Positions 1 through 11,484 of a stretch of DNA of 64,000 nt are shown here, piece by piece. A program made the position numbers and the translations under genes. The notes under the pieces were generated by a model that worked only from the letters and a program-made list of their open reading frames with translations, did not search any database and had not been told where the DNA came from. Origin of the DNA: Polyporus tsugae (taxonomy: Eukaryota; Basidiomycota; Agaricomycetes; Polyporales; Polyporaceae); NCBI GenBank assembly GCA_024305745.1, contig JAHRBS010000009.1, positions 248,001 to 312,000 on the forward strand, read 5' to 3'. The number at the start of each line of letters is the position of its first letter. The first letter of the stretch is position 1.

Positions 1-1304
1 CGTTCTGGCATCGATGTTCTTTGGTTCGCCTCACCTGTTATCCACACTTACCCAGTCACACTTATCCTCGCCCACATTCCCGCAGGGGCGTTCACCGTCA
101 TTGCGGCCCCTGCGATCTACGTCACGACGTGAGTATCTAACCTCCGACGAACGTAATACCGTACGCTGACTCGCACGTTCCGGCTTAGTCGCAAAGGCTT
201 GCGGCGCACCTCCTCGGTCGCCTCCCTTGTGGTGACCGTGGTGCTATACGTTGTGGCGGCCACGTACACAATCGCCGTGCTCGTGACGCTATTCAAAAAC
301 CCTCGGATTTTGGACCTGGACCATACATTCAAAACCCCCACCCTCGACAAAATCGGCACCGGGGCGCTCACGATTACGGTTAGTTCTCGTCCACTCACCG
401 TTTTTCTGCAACACTCACATGAGGTCCATCTCCAGGCCGTGCTCTCGAACGCAGTCGTGTGGTCCCGCGTGTGGGTGCTGTGGGGCCACAACAAGGTCCT
501 GTACGGCGTGTCGCTCATGCTGATCATGGTCACGCTCAGTACGTCCCTCGCCGCCCCGCCCTCACCAACTTCACCACACTAACACCAGCCTGTCCCCCGC
601 ATATCAGTCGTCGGCGGGCTCTCCACAGCGGAGGAGTCCGGGTACGACTTCATCGAGAACAATAGCGAGCTGTGGTTTGGTGGTTTCTACTGGGGCTCCG
701 AAACCGGCATCGCGGCGTGCTGGGTGTCCATGTCCACGAACACCCTTGCGTTCATCCTGTACCTCGTCAAGGTGCTGTGCGTTGCGTTTCCCCTTCCGTT
801 CGCCCTCGCTCTCAGTCGGAGCTGTGATCCACCGTTGATTAACGGCTGTGCGTGAGCAGGAGACTGCGGTCTGAGAAGTCTCTGAGCGTGGGACGCAGCG
901 TTGGACGGCACTTTGTGCGCATCATCGAGTCCGGCACGCTCTTCGCGATCATCTGGGTGCGTTGTTCTCGTTTTGTTCGGTCGCACACGGGGAGGAACGC
1001 CGATGCTGATGGCTGGGGTTCTGGCAGCTCCTCATGGTCATCTACGACACGGGAGCTGGTGACGGCGCCCTGGAGAGTACGGATGGCTTCTCGTTCTTCG
1101 TCAACGGCGCACTCATCTCCCTACTGGTACGTTTCGTGCGGAGGGCCTTTAGTGCTGGACGAGAACGTAACGCTGACTGTAATCCTGCAGGGATCGTGCG
1201 CGGTACTCATTATGCTTCTCGCTGCCACCGGCTACTCGGAGACTGCGCTTCTGGACGACGCTGCTTACGACGAGCAGGGCATGCCGCTCTCCAAGGAGAA
1301 GTAG
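1..1304 (+). CDS. Partial multi-pass membrane protein, 5' end outside window
   Basis: This is the 3' part of a spliced gene for an integral membrane protein of a type very common in Agaricomycetes; the molecular role of that family is unknown. Supported exons are about 85-128, 189-378, 436-538, 608-771, 860-956, 1028-1126 and 1191-1304, each flanked by GT and AG. The translation alternates hydrophobic helices (for example SLVVTVVLYVVAATYTIAVL) with short loops. It contains a WSRVWVLW segment of the kind seen in the fourth-helix region of these proteins, and ends DEQGMPLSKEK before TAG. At least five membrane segments are visible. The first exon(s) and start codon lie before position 1, so family and length are provisional. 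The DNA at 1-84 reads best as the end of an intron. Confidence 0.6.
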
Positions 1305-4300
1305 GCTTCGGCGTCGCAACGCGAGCGTGACGTTTGGTATTGGCATGGTGCTACAATACGCGATGGATGGATCTTCACGAATGGACTTCTAATGGCAACC
1401 TGACGGGTCGATGATGATACCAACTAGGTTTTTAATGTGCGGTACGAAGACGAACTCATAACTAGTACTTCAAGCTGCTTATATTACAACGGCGCCGTTG
1501 AAGAGTCGGCATCGATGCATCGAGCAAGCGAGACTTTCACCTCGTGTGACACTTCAAAGCACTGGATGGTGTTCATGGTGGGGGGATGATGCGTTTGTCG
1601 ATCGTGAAGCCGAGTCTACACGCGAGAAGCGCGTATCAAGAGGTAAGTTTTCGTTTGGTACGTCCCCAAAGAGTCCCAAATCTGCTTCAGTCGCCGAGAT
1701 GCTCACCTCCCTTCCCGCGCTGGAGACAGATGTCGGTCGTTACATTCATCCTATGCAGGCAGGTGCGGAACGTTCCCCAAAATACATGATTCCCGATCGC
1801 GATAAAGAGCTGCGTCCACAGGTCGATGACTCCAGTGCGCTCGCGCTAATACTATCAGGTACTTACGGTACGTCGGGAGAACTGGTCTCCCTTCCGCCAC
1901 TGACATCATTTGTAGTGCGGTGGTGGTGGCGCAGAAGTGTGAGGGCATTGGTGAATGTCCGAGTCCTACAATCGTCGTTTCCCCATGTTAGAAGAATCGA
2001 CGCGGGATGCGCACCGCGCTGCGCTGCGCGATCGTCCTCCGCCTGCTAAATTCAGAGCCGGTAGGATGCGTGTGGCATCAGGCTGCCCTCTCACCATCGT
2101 GCTGAGACGGGGAATTTCTGTCCGGGCGAACGTCGACTGCAGGTGAAGTCCTCCATGATCACATTACACCTCTTGTGTACAATTCGCGTATGATATTCAT
2201 GATACCGGTGCGGCTTTTACCCCAGGACTAATTTCAAAGCGTTCAAAGCCCTTGGAGTGGGTGCTGCACATGATACGCAAGCTGACCCGGTGAGGAAGGC
2301 GTACAGAAATATATCCCCTACCACGACTTGCGCGGCGCTCGCGTACTGATGCTTGCGCGACCGATGGCTCGTCACGGAGGATGCGAAATTGGATCCGGGG
2401 AGAGCGGCGACATCGACAAAGTCCAAGAGAGAAACACTTCCATCTTGTCCCGCTATGATCGCGGAAGCTTGTCCGACGCGGCGATGCTCCCGGGCCAGTG
2501 CCTGAGGGCCGGATGGATAGATATCTGCGGGTATGGAACCCTGCGACGGGTCAGAACATGGATTCGGACTTGACGACGAGGCCAAGTAGGGTTCGAGGGG
2601 ACACTGCGTCCGGATCCCCCCAGTGCCAGTATTCAATGAATGATCACCGGCCCTCGGCGCCGCAGCTGGAGCGGGTTTATGGAAGCGCGGCCAACTGAGA
2701 CGCAGAGTCATGCCGACTGGTATCGAACGTCAAACGAACGTTGGGCGTGAAACGATGGGTACCAGACAAGGGCGACCGCGAGAGACTGTGGGACCCGGGA
2801 GTACCGGTACCTAGCGACGGAAGGCTTGAACTTACTACTCTTGGGCCGCCACTGAGGTGATTGCGTGGACGGGACGATTATTTTTCTTCGCGTTTCAGTT
2901 CGCCCCATGATCCATGCATGCCGTGGCATACATCCAACCATTGGTCATTTTTAGGGAAATGTAACCTTGAAGTCGGACAGCGTCGACGTAGTACCTCCGG
3001 ATGCCGTCGAGGCCCGACTCCGATTGTGCATTTTAGAACTCACTTTTGCAGAGTGGAGTACTCAGCGATACGAGATACCGTAAGCATAGGATGTCAGAGA
3101 TGTCCAAGATCGAGCGACGAGACTCACCATAATATGGATATTCATCAAACCTTCGAGTTGGGTGGGAAATCTAGGACCATATTACTGCGCGGCGGGCGCT
3201 CGAAATTTCTGAAACGTTAACCCCATTGAACGTACTTACTTGTTCTGCAGGTGCGTGCACCCCTCCACCCGACCGCGTCTTGTGCACGAGAGTTCTGCAT
3301 TGTACCCTCGGAGCTAACTGTGCAAGCGGGTCTAGATGCAGAAGAAGAGCTATCCCGAAGGAGTGAAGGTGAACGATGAGAATGATGCCCTCCCGACGCT
3401 ACTGACTGCCAGTGCACGCCAAGATCGAGAGATAAACATACTTATCTCGCCTAGCACCAAGCCACAAGACTGTGCAAAACGTAAGTGCTGCTCATGCCGA
3501 TGCCGGTGGCTGCGTATTTTGAGGGCCGACGAACTTCCTTTACCAAATTTGGTATGGACCGACTGCAGCGCTATCAAACTTTCAGGGACTTCACCATCGA
3601 CCATCCGTCTTTTAAACCCTTTCAGACCGAAGTTTTGTCCCCAGCACTGAGTAGAAGCTTGGGTACCAGGCTGTCGTCCCCAATCATCACTGGTGCTGGA
3701 TGCAGTGCGGTTAACGACTCGATAGTGCATGTGCACAATGCAACTATAGCTACTCGATGGTCACGACAGCTACTGTAGTATTGGAGACCACAACATCTTG
3801 GAAGTGGGAACCCGCGGCCACCGACAGTTGGCTGAGATTCGGCGCCGAGCGGTCAGCATCCACGGAGAATATCACGTCGTCAATCTAGCGTAACCTTTGG
3901 TCGTAGATTGGCGGTAAGTTACTGACGTGGTGCATGCCATGTCAGTCAAGCAAGTTTGACGATGAGTAACCCTCAATCCAATGAGTTGATCTCAGTCCTC
4001 CAGTTTTCAGCCCCATAGGGTCAAGGAGCAACATTCCGGGATGGGCGATACATATGGAGAACTCGGCGATCAGGATGGACAAGAAGCGAACAAATCCAAG
4101 CAAAATCTACTTAAGTGCGCATGCAGCTTAAGTGAGACGGACGTGCGGGCGCTAGCGATGCCGGCGGAAGCTGGCCCGGGGTAAGTAAGTACATACTTAC
4201 TGGGGTGTGTCAGTCAAGTGTCAGTGATAAGTATGTTCCGCCACATCCCGCCGCGTGGCTCCCTCTGATCATCGACGCTCTCTTCCCTTACCGCCGGCCC

Positions 4301-4450
4301 ACGATGTTATATACATACCGCCTTTCCTTTCTCCCCTTCCTCCTTTCGAGGTCCCGCTCATGTCTCTCTCCCCTACTCCGCTGCCCTTGCCCTGAGCTCA
4401 TCTATCCTGCCTTCGTCCAAAACGTCTACCCTTGAGTCCGAAGGCGCAAG
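1305..4450. other. Gene-poor interval
   Basis: I see no convincing gene in these 3.1 kb. Open frames are short, none shows a recognisable domain, and no run of exon-like segments with consistent splice phases could be built. The stretch around 3217-3780 has several short open frames with some coding-like composition, but nothing I can name. The last 150 bases form the promoter and CT-rich leader of the downstream gene. Confidence 0.5.
4303..4312 (+). promoter_or_regulatory. TATA-like element upstream of the DUF6534 gene
   Basis: TTATATACAT lies about 145 bases before the ATG at 4451 and is followed by a pyrimidine-rich leader (TTTCCTTTCTCCCC and similar), a layout common in basidiomycete promoters. 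Position only; no experimental support. Confidence 0.4.
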
Positions 4451-6668
4451 ATGTCTACCGTTCTGCACAACATTCCTGTCACCCTCGACGACACCCTTGG
4501 AGCTGCCTTTGTGGGCCACACCGTCACTACCGTGTGCGTTCTTTTCCTCAGGCCCGTGTTTTCGTTCGCTACCTACAGTCATCTTCCTCCAGGCTATATG
4601 GCATCACCACGCTCCAGACCTTCATGTACTACCGGTATAATCAGAAGGATTCAGTTATCCTCAAGGCTTCGGTAAGTGCCTGCCGTAACCATCTCCTGGC
4701 ATCTCAGAATATGGATCAATGCGTGATACGCGGCCCGTTTGTTTGTTTAGGTCGCCGGTCTATGGTGAGCGAGATCCCGCGATACGAAGCGAGATTCGAA
4801 GAATTCCTCTAATTGCTCGCCGTTCGCAAGGCTTCTCGACTCGCTACACGTCGGCCTGATCACCGGAGCCATGTATTGGTACTGCATCACCAGCTTCTCA
4901 AACTTGTCGGCTGTCCAGCGACCCATATGGTGCGGAGATTTATCCCCTTTGACTCTTGACTGGGTGTTCACCTTGGTGTATGCGCTCTCCCAAGGCCCAT
5001 TCCAGTACGTCCGTCGAACTGCCAACTTGCGCGGTAACTGTATGCTAACTCTTCCCCGCCGGCACGAAGGCTATGATCCTCGTCTCGGTAAGTCTTGCAA
5101 CACGTCCGCGCGAGCGCGCATTTACTTGTCATGCATTCGCAGAACGTTAGCAACAGCATCATCCGAGGGTGAGTGCTCAATGGGGAACTGCGTTGCTAAC
5201 ACATCTTCTGACGTACATTTGCTTCTAATTGCCCTCCAGAATCTTCTGTCACCGTCTCTATCAATGCAAGTTGATCATCCTACAAACATGTCTTCATGCT
5301 GATGCAACGGAATCGTCTCTCCAGTGGGTCATCGTAGCCTGTGGCTTCCAGCAATCATCGTATGTTCATGGTCCATGCCAACGAGCTCATTTGACCTCCT
5401 CCCCTTCTAGGCCGCCATGTCGATCTTCATAATGGGTGGGTCGACATTCAATTCCTCCATCTTACAACCCCAAGTTGACGAATTAACCATTTGCTAGTGG
5501 ACGCTACCTGTAAGTAGTCCTCCCGTCCCCGCCTGACATTGCAAATTTCCGGGTTCTCACCATCCCGCGCGTCGTCCCAGACTTCTCGGCCAAGCTGTAT
5601 GCGCCCTTCTCCTGCTTTACTCCCCCTCTCGTTTGGTTCTGACACAGACCTCGGCCGGCGCCACAGGTTCGACGTCGACTCGTATGCGCGGATCACAGAA
5701 TTCTCCGTACGTCTCTCCCCCCGTTTTTCACTGTACCGCTCTTGTGTCCTACTCACAGAATACTTGATGCACATATATTGTAGTGGGGCTTGTATGGAGG
5801 GCTAGCCGTCGAAGCGGCTGTAGACCTGGCGGTCGCCATTACCCAGTGCATCCTCCTCGGCAAATTCGAGACAGGCATCCGGAGGTGCGTCCCACTCGCA
5901 TCACCGTTTATGCGCATATACACAAGTAGGACAATGGATGCAGCACGGACTCGTCGATCCGCGTGCTCGTGACGTATAGCATCAACACCGGCCTCTTGAC
6001 GAGGTGCGTGCGCACACCCCCCACCCGTATATACGTGCACGATGTGACTGACAGGATGGATGTGCTTGCATGCGACAGCTTCTGCGCGATCGGCGCGGTG
6101 ATCTCGTTCGCCGTGGCGCCGCAGAAGTTTATCTACTTTGCCTTCTACTTTGTCCTCAGCAAAAGTGAGCGCGTCTGCTTCTGTCCCTCTCTGTTTCACG
6201 TTCTTGGGCACATACACTGTAGAGTGCGTGCTGAATTTGATGCGGGCAGTGTACGTGAACTCGCTGCTCGCGACGCTCAACGCGCGCCGGTCGATCCTTG
6301 GCAGAGGCTCGCGACGGAGACGCGCTGCGGCGGCGGACAAGGAGGTCGCGTTCCCCACGGCCGGCACCACCACGGACACCAGGCGTGGCGGGGGCTTGAG
6401 CGCGTTCGACTCGAGCGTGCACGGGGCAGGGATCGAGGTGCGTTCTGCTTCATCTGTGTATGGGTTCGTCTCGCTGTCTGCTCCTTCCCCCATATCCCTT
6501 AGTCGACTATCCGCCTGTTGACAGCTGGCTGATATACCCTCACCCGGATCGTACACGCAGTTCACGACCGTCATCTCGGCCGCGCCGTTCATCTCGGACA
6601 GCATCGTGCAAGGCGCGAAGGGCAAGATCAACTTGTCCTCGGACATGTCGGACTCTTACAGCGGATAG
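4451..6668 (+). CDS. DUF6534-type multi-pass membrane protein
   Basis: This spliced gene of ten or more short exons encodes a predicted seven-helix membrane protein of the DUF6534 family, abundant in mushroom-forming fungi and of unknown function. It starts MSTVLHNIPVTLDDTLGAAF. The first intron (donor GTGCGT at 4534) joins it in frame to LYGITTLQTFMYY, the family's conserved second-helix segment. Later exons give LDSLHVGLITGAMYWY, WGLYGGLAVEAAVDLAVAIT, TDSSIRVLVTYSINTGLLTR, APQKFIYFAFYFVLSK and VYVNSLLATLNARRS, which match the family order of helices and its closing YVNSLLATLNAR block. A basic, hydrophilic cytoplasmic tail follows, ending MSDSYSG before TAG. Small exons between about 5090 and 5700 are hard to place exactly. 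No lesion was seen in the well-defined exons. Confidence 0.85.
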
Positions 6669-7810
6669 CATGCAGCGTGTCTCTAGCGATGCGTGCGTGC
6701 GTGCGTGCGTGCAGACAGTATGGATCCCTCAGCTCCCTCGCGCATGGCGGGCTGGTAGCGCTTTGTTGGTCCCCGAGAGGTAGCTTCCTTCGCGGTCGCC
6801 CCTGCCAGTCTGGCCATGCTGACGCGTCCGCATGTGCATTCCCAGTGTCCTTGCCCCGTCCGGATCCGACGCGCTGACGTTGTCGCTGGGGTCTGTGGAT
6901 CCTCCGGGCGGCGAGCTTCCAGCGATCTACATATCTTTCTTCTCCCGACTTCGCTACGGTACTACGGGCATGGAGTGGAGAGCGGATTGCCTCGCGTGCG
7001 CGTCAAGATGCTGACTTGGGGGGGGTTCGAAGCTTGAAGTCTGACACCGATGTGCTTGGTACCAGAATGATACGTAGTGCTTAGTGTAACACTGCCCATG
7101 TTGCTTTCGACGGTGTTGTCGACCGATCTTCGTGTTTACTATAACTGAGAGACTGCTCCCACCATTTTTGTTTCTCGATCGCAAATATTCTGTCCGTCCA
7201 TCCTGTATTACCATATCACATTGCGGTGAGTTTGTATCATACACCCATATTATTTTTGTGCACGGTTTCCCAGTTGTAGATTTGCGCATTTTGAGACAAG
7301 AGGGATATATAAATGCAACGGTGACGGTTTGCCGCGTCCTGGCCTTGCAATGACGTGCTGATTGTCATGCATGTACCAGCAGTGACGGGTGCAGGCTGGA
7401 GCAGGTCAATTCGAACAGGGGTACTGGTCACGCACAGCAGTCTGATCCACCATCAAGCGTCCATATCCGAGTCATCGATATCCTACACGACTCACCCTCG
7501 TCCATTCGTCTTAGGAGCCTAAGAACGTCGCCCCGAGCGTAACCCCATCGTCCTTAAGCTTGTCACCTGCATCCCCGCACGCATCCCTCGTTCTGCGCGG
7601 CGCGTTCTTGGCCTCCCGCTTCAGCACCTTGCGGCTGAGCGGGGTCGCATGTGCCATGCTCCGCCGTGCGTGCCGGTCGACCGGCGCGTCGTACGCGGGC
7701 ACGTTGTGCCACGGACATCGGAGGCGCTCCGGGGCTGAGGCACGTGCGTTGTCGTCGATGGTGACTGACTTGGAGGTGTGCGTGGCTAGAGCAGAGGAGG
7801 CGGAGATGGT
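6669..7810. other. Intergenic region between convergent genes
   Basis: This 1.1 kb lies between the 3' ends of the DUF6534 gene and FunK1 kinase A, so it should contain both transcription ends. It holds a short GCGT microsatellite near its left end and otherwise no recognisable gene, RNA or repeat. Confidence 0.5.
6690..6712. repeat. (GCGT)n microsatellite
   Basis: About five tandem copies of the tetranucleotide GCGT lie 20 bases after the stop codon of the DUF6534 gene, inside its likely 3' untranslated region. Confidence 0.85.
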
Positions 7811-10800
7811 CTAGGCGGAGAGGACGGACTCACTGGCAGATGTGCTGCGGGAACGCTTGCGGGGGATGCGCGGCGCGAGGTCGTCCGACTCCATCTGTTT
7901 GCTGTATGCAGATACAGTTATAAGACCGTCGTCCCCAGTCAGATGGCACAGCGCTAGCTGAGCGGAGGAACAGAAGCGAGCATTCACCCATCCTCATCCA
8001 TCGACTCCGCTTCGTCTGGGATGAACACTTCCGTGTCGTCCTCCATGACGACATCTGTCCTGTCCCTTTCGGACGTCCCGGCATCGGCTTACCCGAACAG
8101 GCCTCCCTCGACTGTGGAATGGTGCCGAGAACTCGGTGACGATCTGCGCCTGTCCGACGTTCTCTGCACAAGGCGCGATCTGCTCTCCACTGGCGCCCGG
8201 GACAGTCGACGGTACGAGCGAGGGGTGTACGTTGGGCGGCTCCGAGAAGGTCGGGATATTGTGGTGGCGCGCCGCAGCGAGGATGTCCGGGGTGCCACCT
8301 TTGAACAGGCTTCTGGTGAGCAGGGCGCGAGCAAGATGCTAAGCGAAGCGATCCGCTACCACAACGGAAAACCGGGGATGGGTTTGGGAACGACCAACCG
8401 GTCGTCTGTCCTATCGTTCTCAGGCCACGCCCAGTCGCCCAAATCGAGTACGTCGCGAAACAGGTTCCTGACTGTGCCGTGGTGCGCCACAATCGCCGCC
8501 GTGGCATACCAAGGAAGGGGAGGGAGCTGCAGTAATTCCTCCCTCGCCGGCAGAGAGACCGCAGCAGCACCGAACTCGTCGTCCGGGTTCTCCGAGTCGC
8601 GTCCTAGACGTCGAAGAAGCAGGGCAGTGGGCGCGGCCACAACTGGCTCGCCCCTCGCACGTTCTTTCAAGTACTTGCGAAGAGAATAGCGCGCGTGGAG
8701 CCAGGCAAACAGCATGTGCACCAGCTCGTGCAGGCCCTTGCATGAGAACGAGAGGGGGGGAGGATCGAGACCCCACCACCAGATGCGTCCCAACTCCAAG
8801 GCGGCCTGCTTTTCGATGCTGCATGTGTCCTGGTTGAGCAGCCCAGCATAGGGCCGATACGCGTCGAAGTACTGCTTGACGAAGACAAAGACGCCGTATG
8901 GTCCCCTCGCGTTGAGGTTGTTCGGCGTGAAGCGCGCGGCGTTGTAGAGGAGGACGTAGAAGAACGACTCGATTTCGTCCGCAACCTCGACTTCGTGCGC
9001 CGTCTTGGAGAGAGACGCAACGGACATGTACGGCCAAGTGCCCTTGCAGTTGGGATGAATCAGCCCGGAACCTGACATCTGCATGAGTAGGATCAATTAC
9101 GTACCACTCTCACCGGAAGTTGCTGTGTGGCAGCGATACGTTCCTCGTCCGAGTCGTTGTTGCGAGTTGTCTTCGACATCTTCCAGTCTGACAAGATACC
9201 GCGCCAGTATACCCGGATCGGGCCATACGAACCATCATCGTCCACTTGCCTTGCAAACGTCGGTGCGATAAGGATGTTGTGACTGCTGACATCACGGTGT
9301 ATCGTTTGACACTTTTTCACCGCTTCATAGTGAGCTTGAACGATGACCGAGATTAGCCAAACGCCGCAATCGAGCACTCAGGGAGGAACCTCAGTAGGAG
9401 GGACGTACCGTCAAAGCAGTCTGCGACGACGCTCACCAGCTGGCGACTCGACTTGAAGGTTGCAAGCGGCAGACACACCTCCTTGACCGCGATCCGGTAG
9501 TGTACGAGATGCGGAGCACACGACACCTGCTGCGCTTGCTCTCCGGCATCTCCGCTGTCATTCGAGTGTGCGCGCTTCAACCCCCTAGACACGGGATCTA
9601 GGCCGTCTCCTGCCTCCACGTTCCGCCTTAAGAACTCGGATGGGGAGTGGTGCGATGAGAGCGGCGCTTGCTGATCCACATACGCGTGGCAGAGCAGCGT
9701 CGGGACGTTCCGCACGTGCGCTGCATTGAGGTCCGCGAGCACGTCGCCCTCGAGTCGGAAGCCGTCGTAAGACCACCGCCACGAGTCTTTGAGAAGCACG
9801 AGCGACCGCGACCGCTTGTGGTACGCCGCGTACGCTCTCGTCCCGGGCCCGAAGATGCCGCGGGCAAAGGTGATGGGTGCGCCTACAAGGAACTCGTGGT
9901 CGCCGACGGTAAAGCGGTAGCGCGGCCCGTCCTTGAGGGAGTCGACAAAATAGTCGAACGCGTGCTTGAAGATGAACTCGGAAGCGGGGATATGGTCCGA
10001 CGCTGGCTGAGCGGGTTTTGGTCCGCAGTCCATCTCGGAAGCGAGAGGTACGTCCATCGTTCCTGCCCCAGAATCCTCCGCAAGTGCGTCAGTCGACGAA
10101 GTGAAAGGATACATGAGGGGAGTGACCGAGAAATCGGGCGGAAGAGGAGAGCCTTCCTCGTACGGGACGATAGGAGCGCCGAGGAAGTACCCGTCTTCGT
10201 CCCCGATGAGCGCGTCCATGGTCTCGTAGTCCTCGGATCCCTTCTCCAAGAGTGTGGCGGTAGTGTCAATCCCTTGGGATGTGTCATCCAGAACGAGGAA
10301 CCCGACGAGGACTTCAAGCAGCGCCCTCGTGTCCTCCACGTAGTCCACCCTCTCGCTGACACATAGCCCGGAGCGGTCCCAGTGCATGATCCGGAATTCG
10401 CCCCCGATGACGAAGAGCGAGAAGACGGCGGTGCGGTGCTGGTAGAAGAAGACCTGGGCAGCGGACGACAGGAACTGCTCCCGCACAGTTTCTCGCACCT
10501 CTTCCCATGGTGTGGGCGTGTTGCCCTCAACAAACGCGTCATTCCATTCTTCAGGCTCTTTGAATTGAACAAATATCCGTTGGTAGACCCAGTTAGGTCC
10601 GTCAGGGCTGAGCGGCACGCCTTGCTTGAACAGCGCGGCCTCAGTCTTACGGTCTTCCCAGTCAGCATCTCTGTCATTATCTTCGTCCAGGTTGGCGGAG
10701 GGAGTGGAGATGCGCATGATGTACCCTGGAATTTTTCCGACGACGGTTCGCTTCCAATGCAGAGTGTTGCTCGCCGCGGCGCCCGAAGCGAGGCCGGAAG

Positions 10801-11266
10801 TCGCTGACGTGAATCTGGAAGAGTATTGCGAGGCGCCAGCACGCATATTCGTGAGGTCCCGATTCGCGACCACGTCTAGGATGTGTTTGGTGACGATCTT
10901 AGTCTGCAAGAGGCGCAGCATTAAGGGTCGAGGGTGCGAGAAGTGGCCGACGGCACTCACAAATTGTTCAGCGAGCTCATCTTCAAAACGGCGGCCTTTT
11001 CTCCATGCTACCGTTGAATCCTTCACCGCCTTCCCAAACTTCGTCGATAGCTTCTTTATCGTCGCAGGGGGGAACAAGGAGGAGAGGAGCTGGTCGGGCG
11101 GCGGAGGGAGAAACTCCTCCTGGAAGCGGCTCTTGGGAAGACGCGTCACCTTATCGCGTAGCTCTTTGACCATCTGCTTGCTGGGCACATACGGCTTCAT
11201 GTTGATGACATCTGGTTCAGCGAGAGCAGTCTGCGTCCTGATGTTTCCTGGATGGATAAGGCCCAC
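7811..11266 (-). CDS. FunK1 fungal-type protein kinase A
   Basis: Predicted serine/threonine kinase of the FunK1 family (fungal-type protein kinase domain), greatly expanded in mushroom-forming fungi; substrates are unknown. Core exons: 11266 (or ATG 11200, the start I prefer)-10961, 10903-9409, 9334-9114, and from 9042 downward. The kinase core is visible: YFYQHRTAVF-like N-lobe strand, LVLLKDSW, then the catalytic loop IHRDVSSHNIL with intact Asp and Asn, and GILSDWKMSKT where DWK takes the place of DFG. GTWPYMS and DEIESFFYVLLYNAARF follow. Without further splicing the protein stops at 8356. A set of phase-compatible introns instead extends it with SLFKGGTPDILAAARHH, an acidic EAESMDEDG stretch and a basic RIPRKRSRS tail ending at 7811, a plausible nuclear signal. 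That extension is inferred. No lesion in the catalytic region. Confidence 0.82.
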
Positions 11267-11484
11267 GGGTAAGCCAGAAGTTTAACAAAAGCGTGTCCAG
11301 TCATATTTTTCCATAAAAAGAATACAGATATGAAGCAGTGGCATGCAAATGACGGATAATTTCCGATAAATGTAAGTAAGTAAGCGCTACTAGTCATTGG
11401 ACCTTACGTAACCGAGTCGCCGTTCTCGAGTCTTGATTAGCTTGAAGGTGCTTCTCTGGCCTCTCATGAGACTTATATGCTGGC

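Noticed and set aside
9668..11285. Long plus-strand open frames opposite FunK1 kinase A
   Set aside because: They mirror the GC-rich codon pattern of the real minus-strand gene, contain no domain, and lack splice logic. The same applies to frames opposite the GT2 and GH16 genes.
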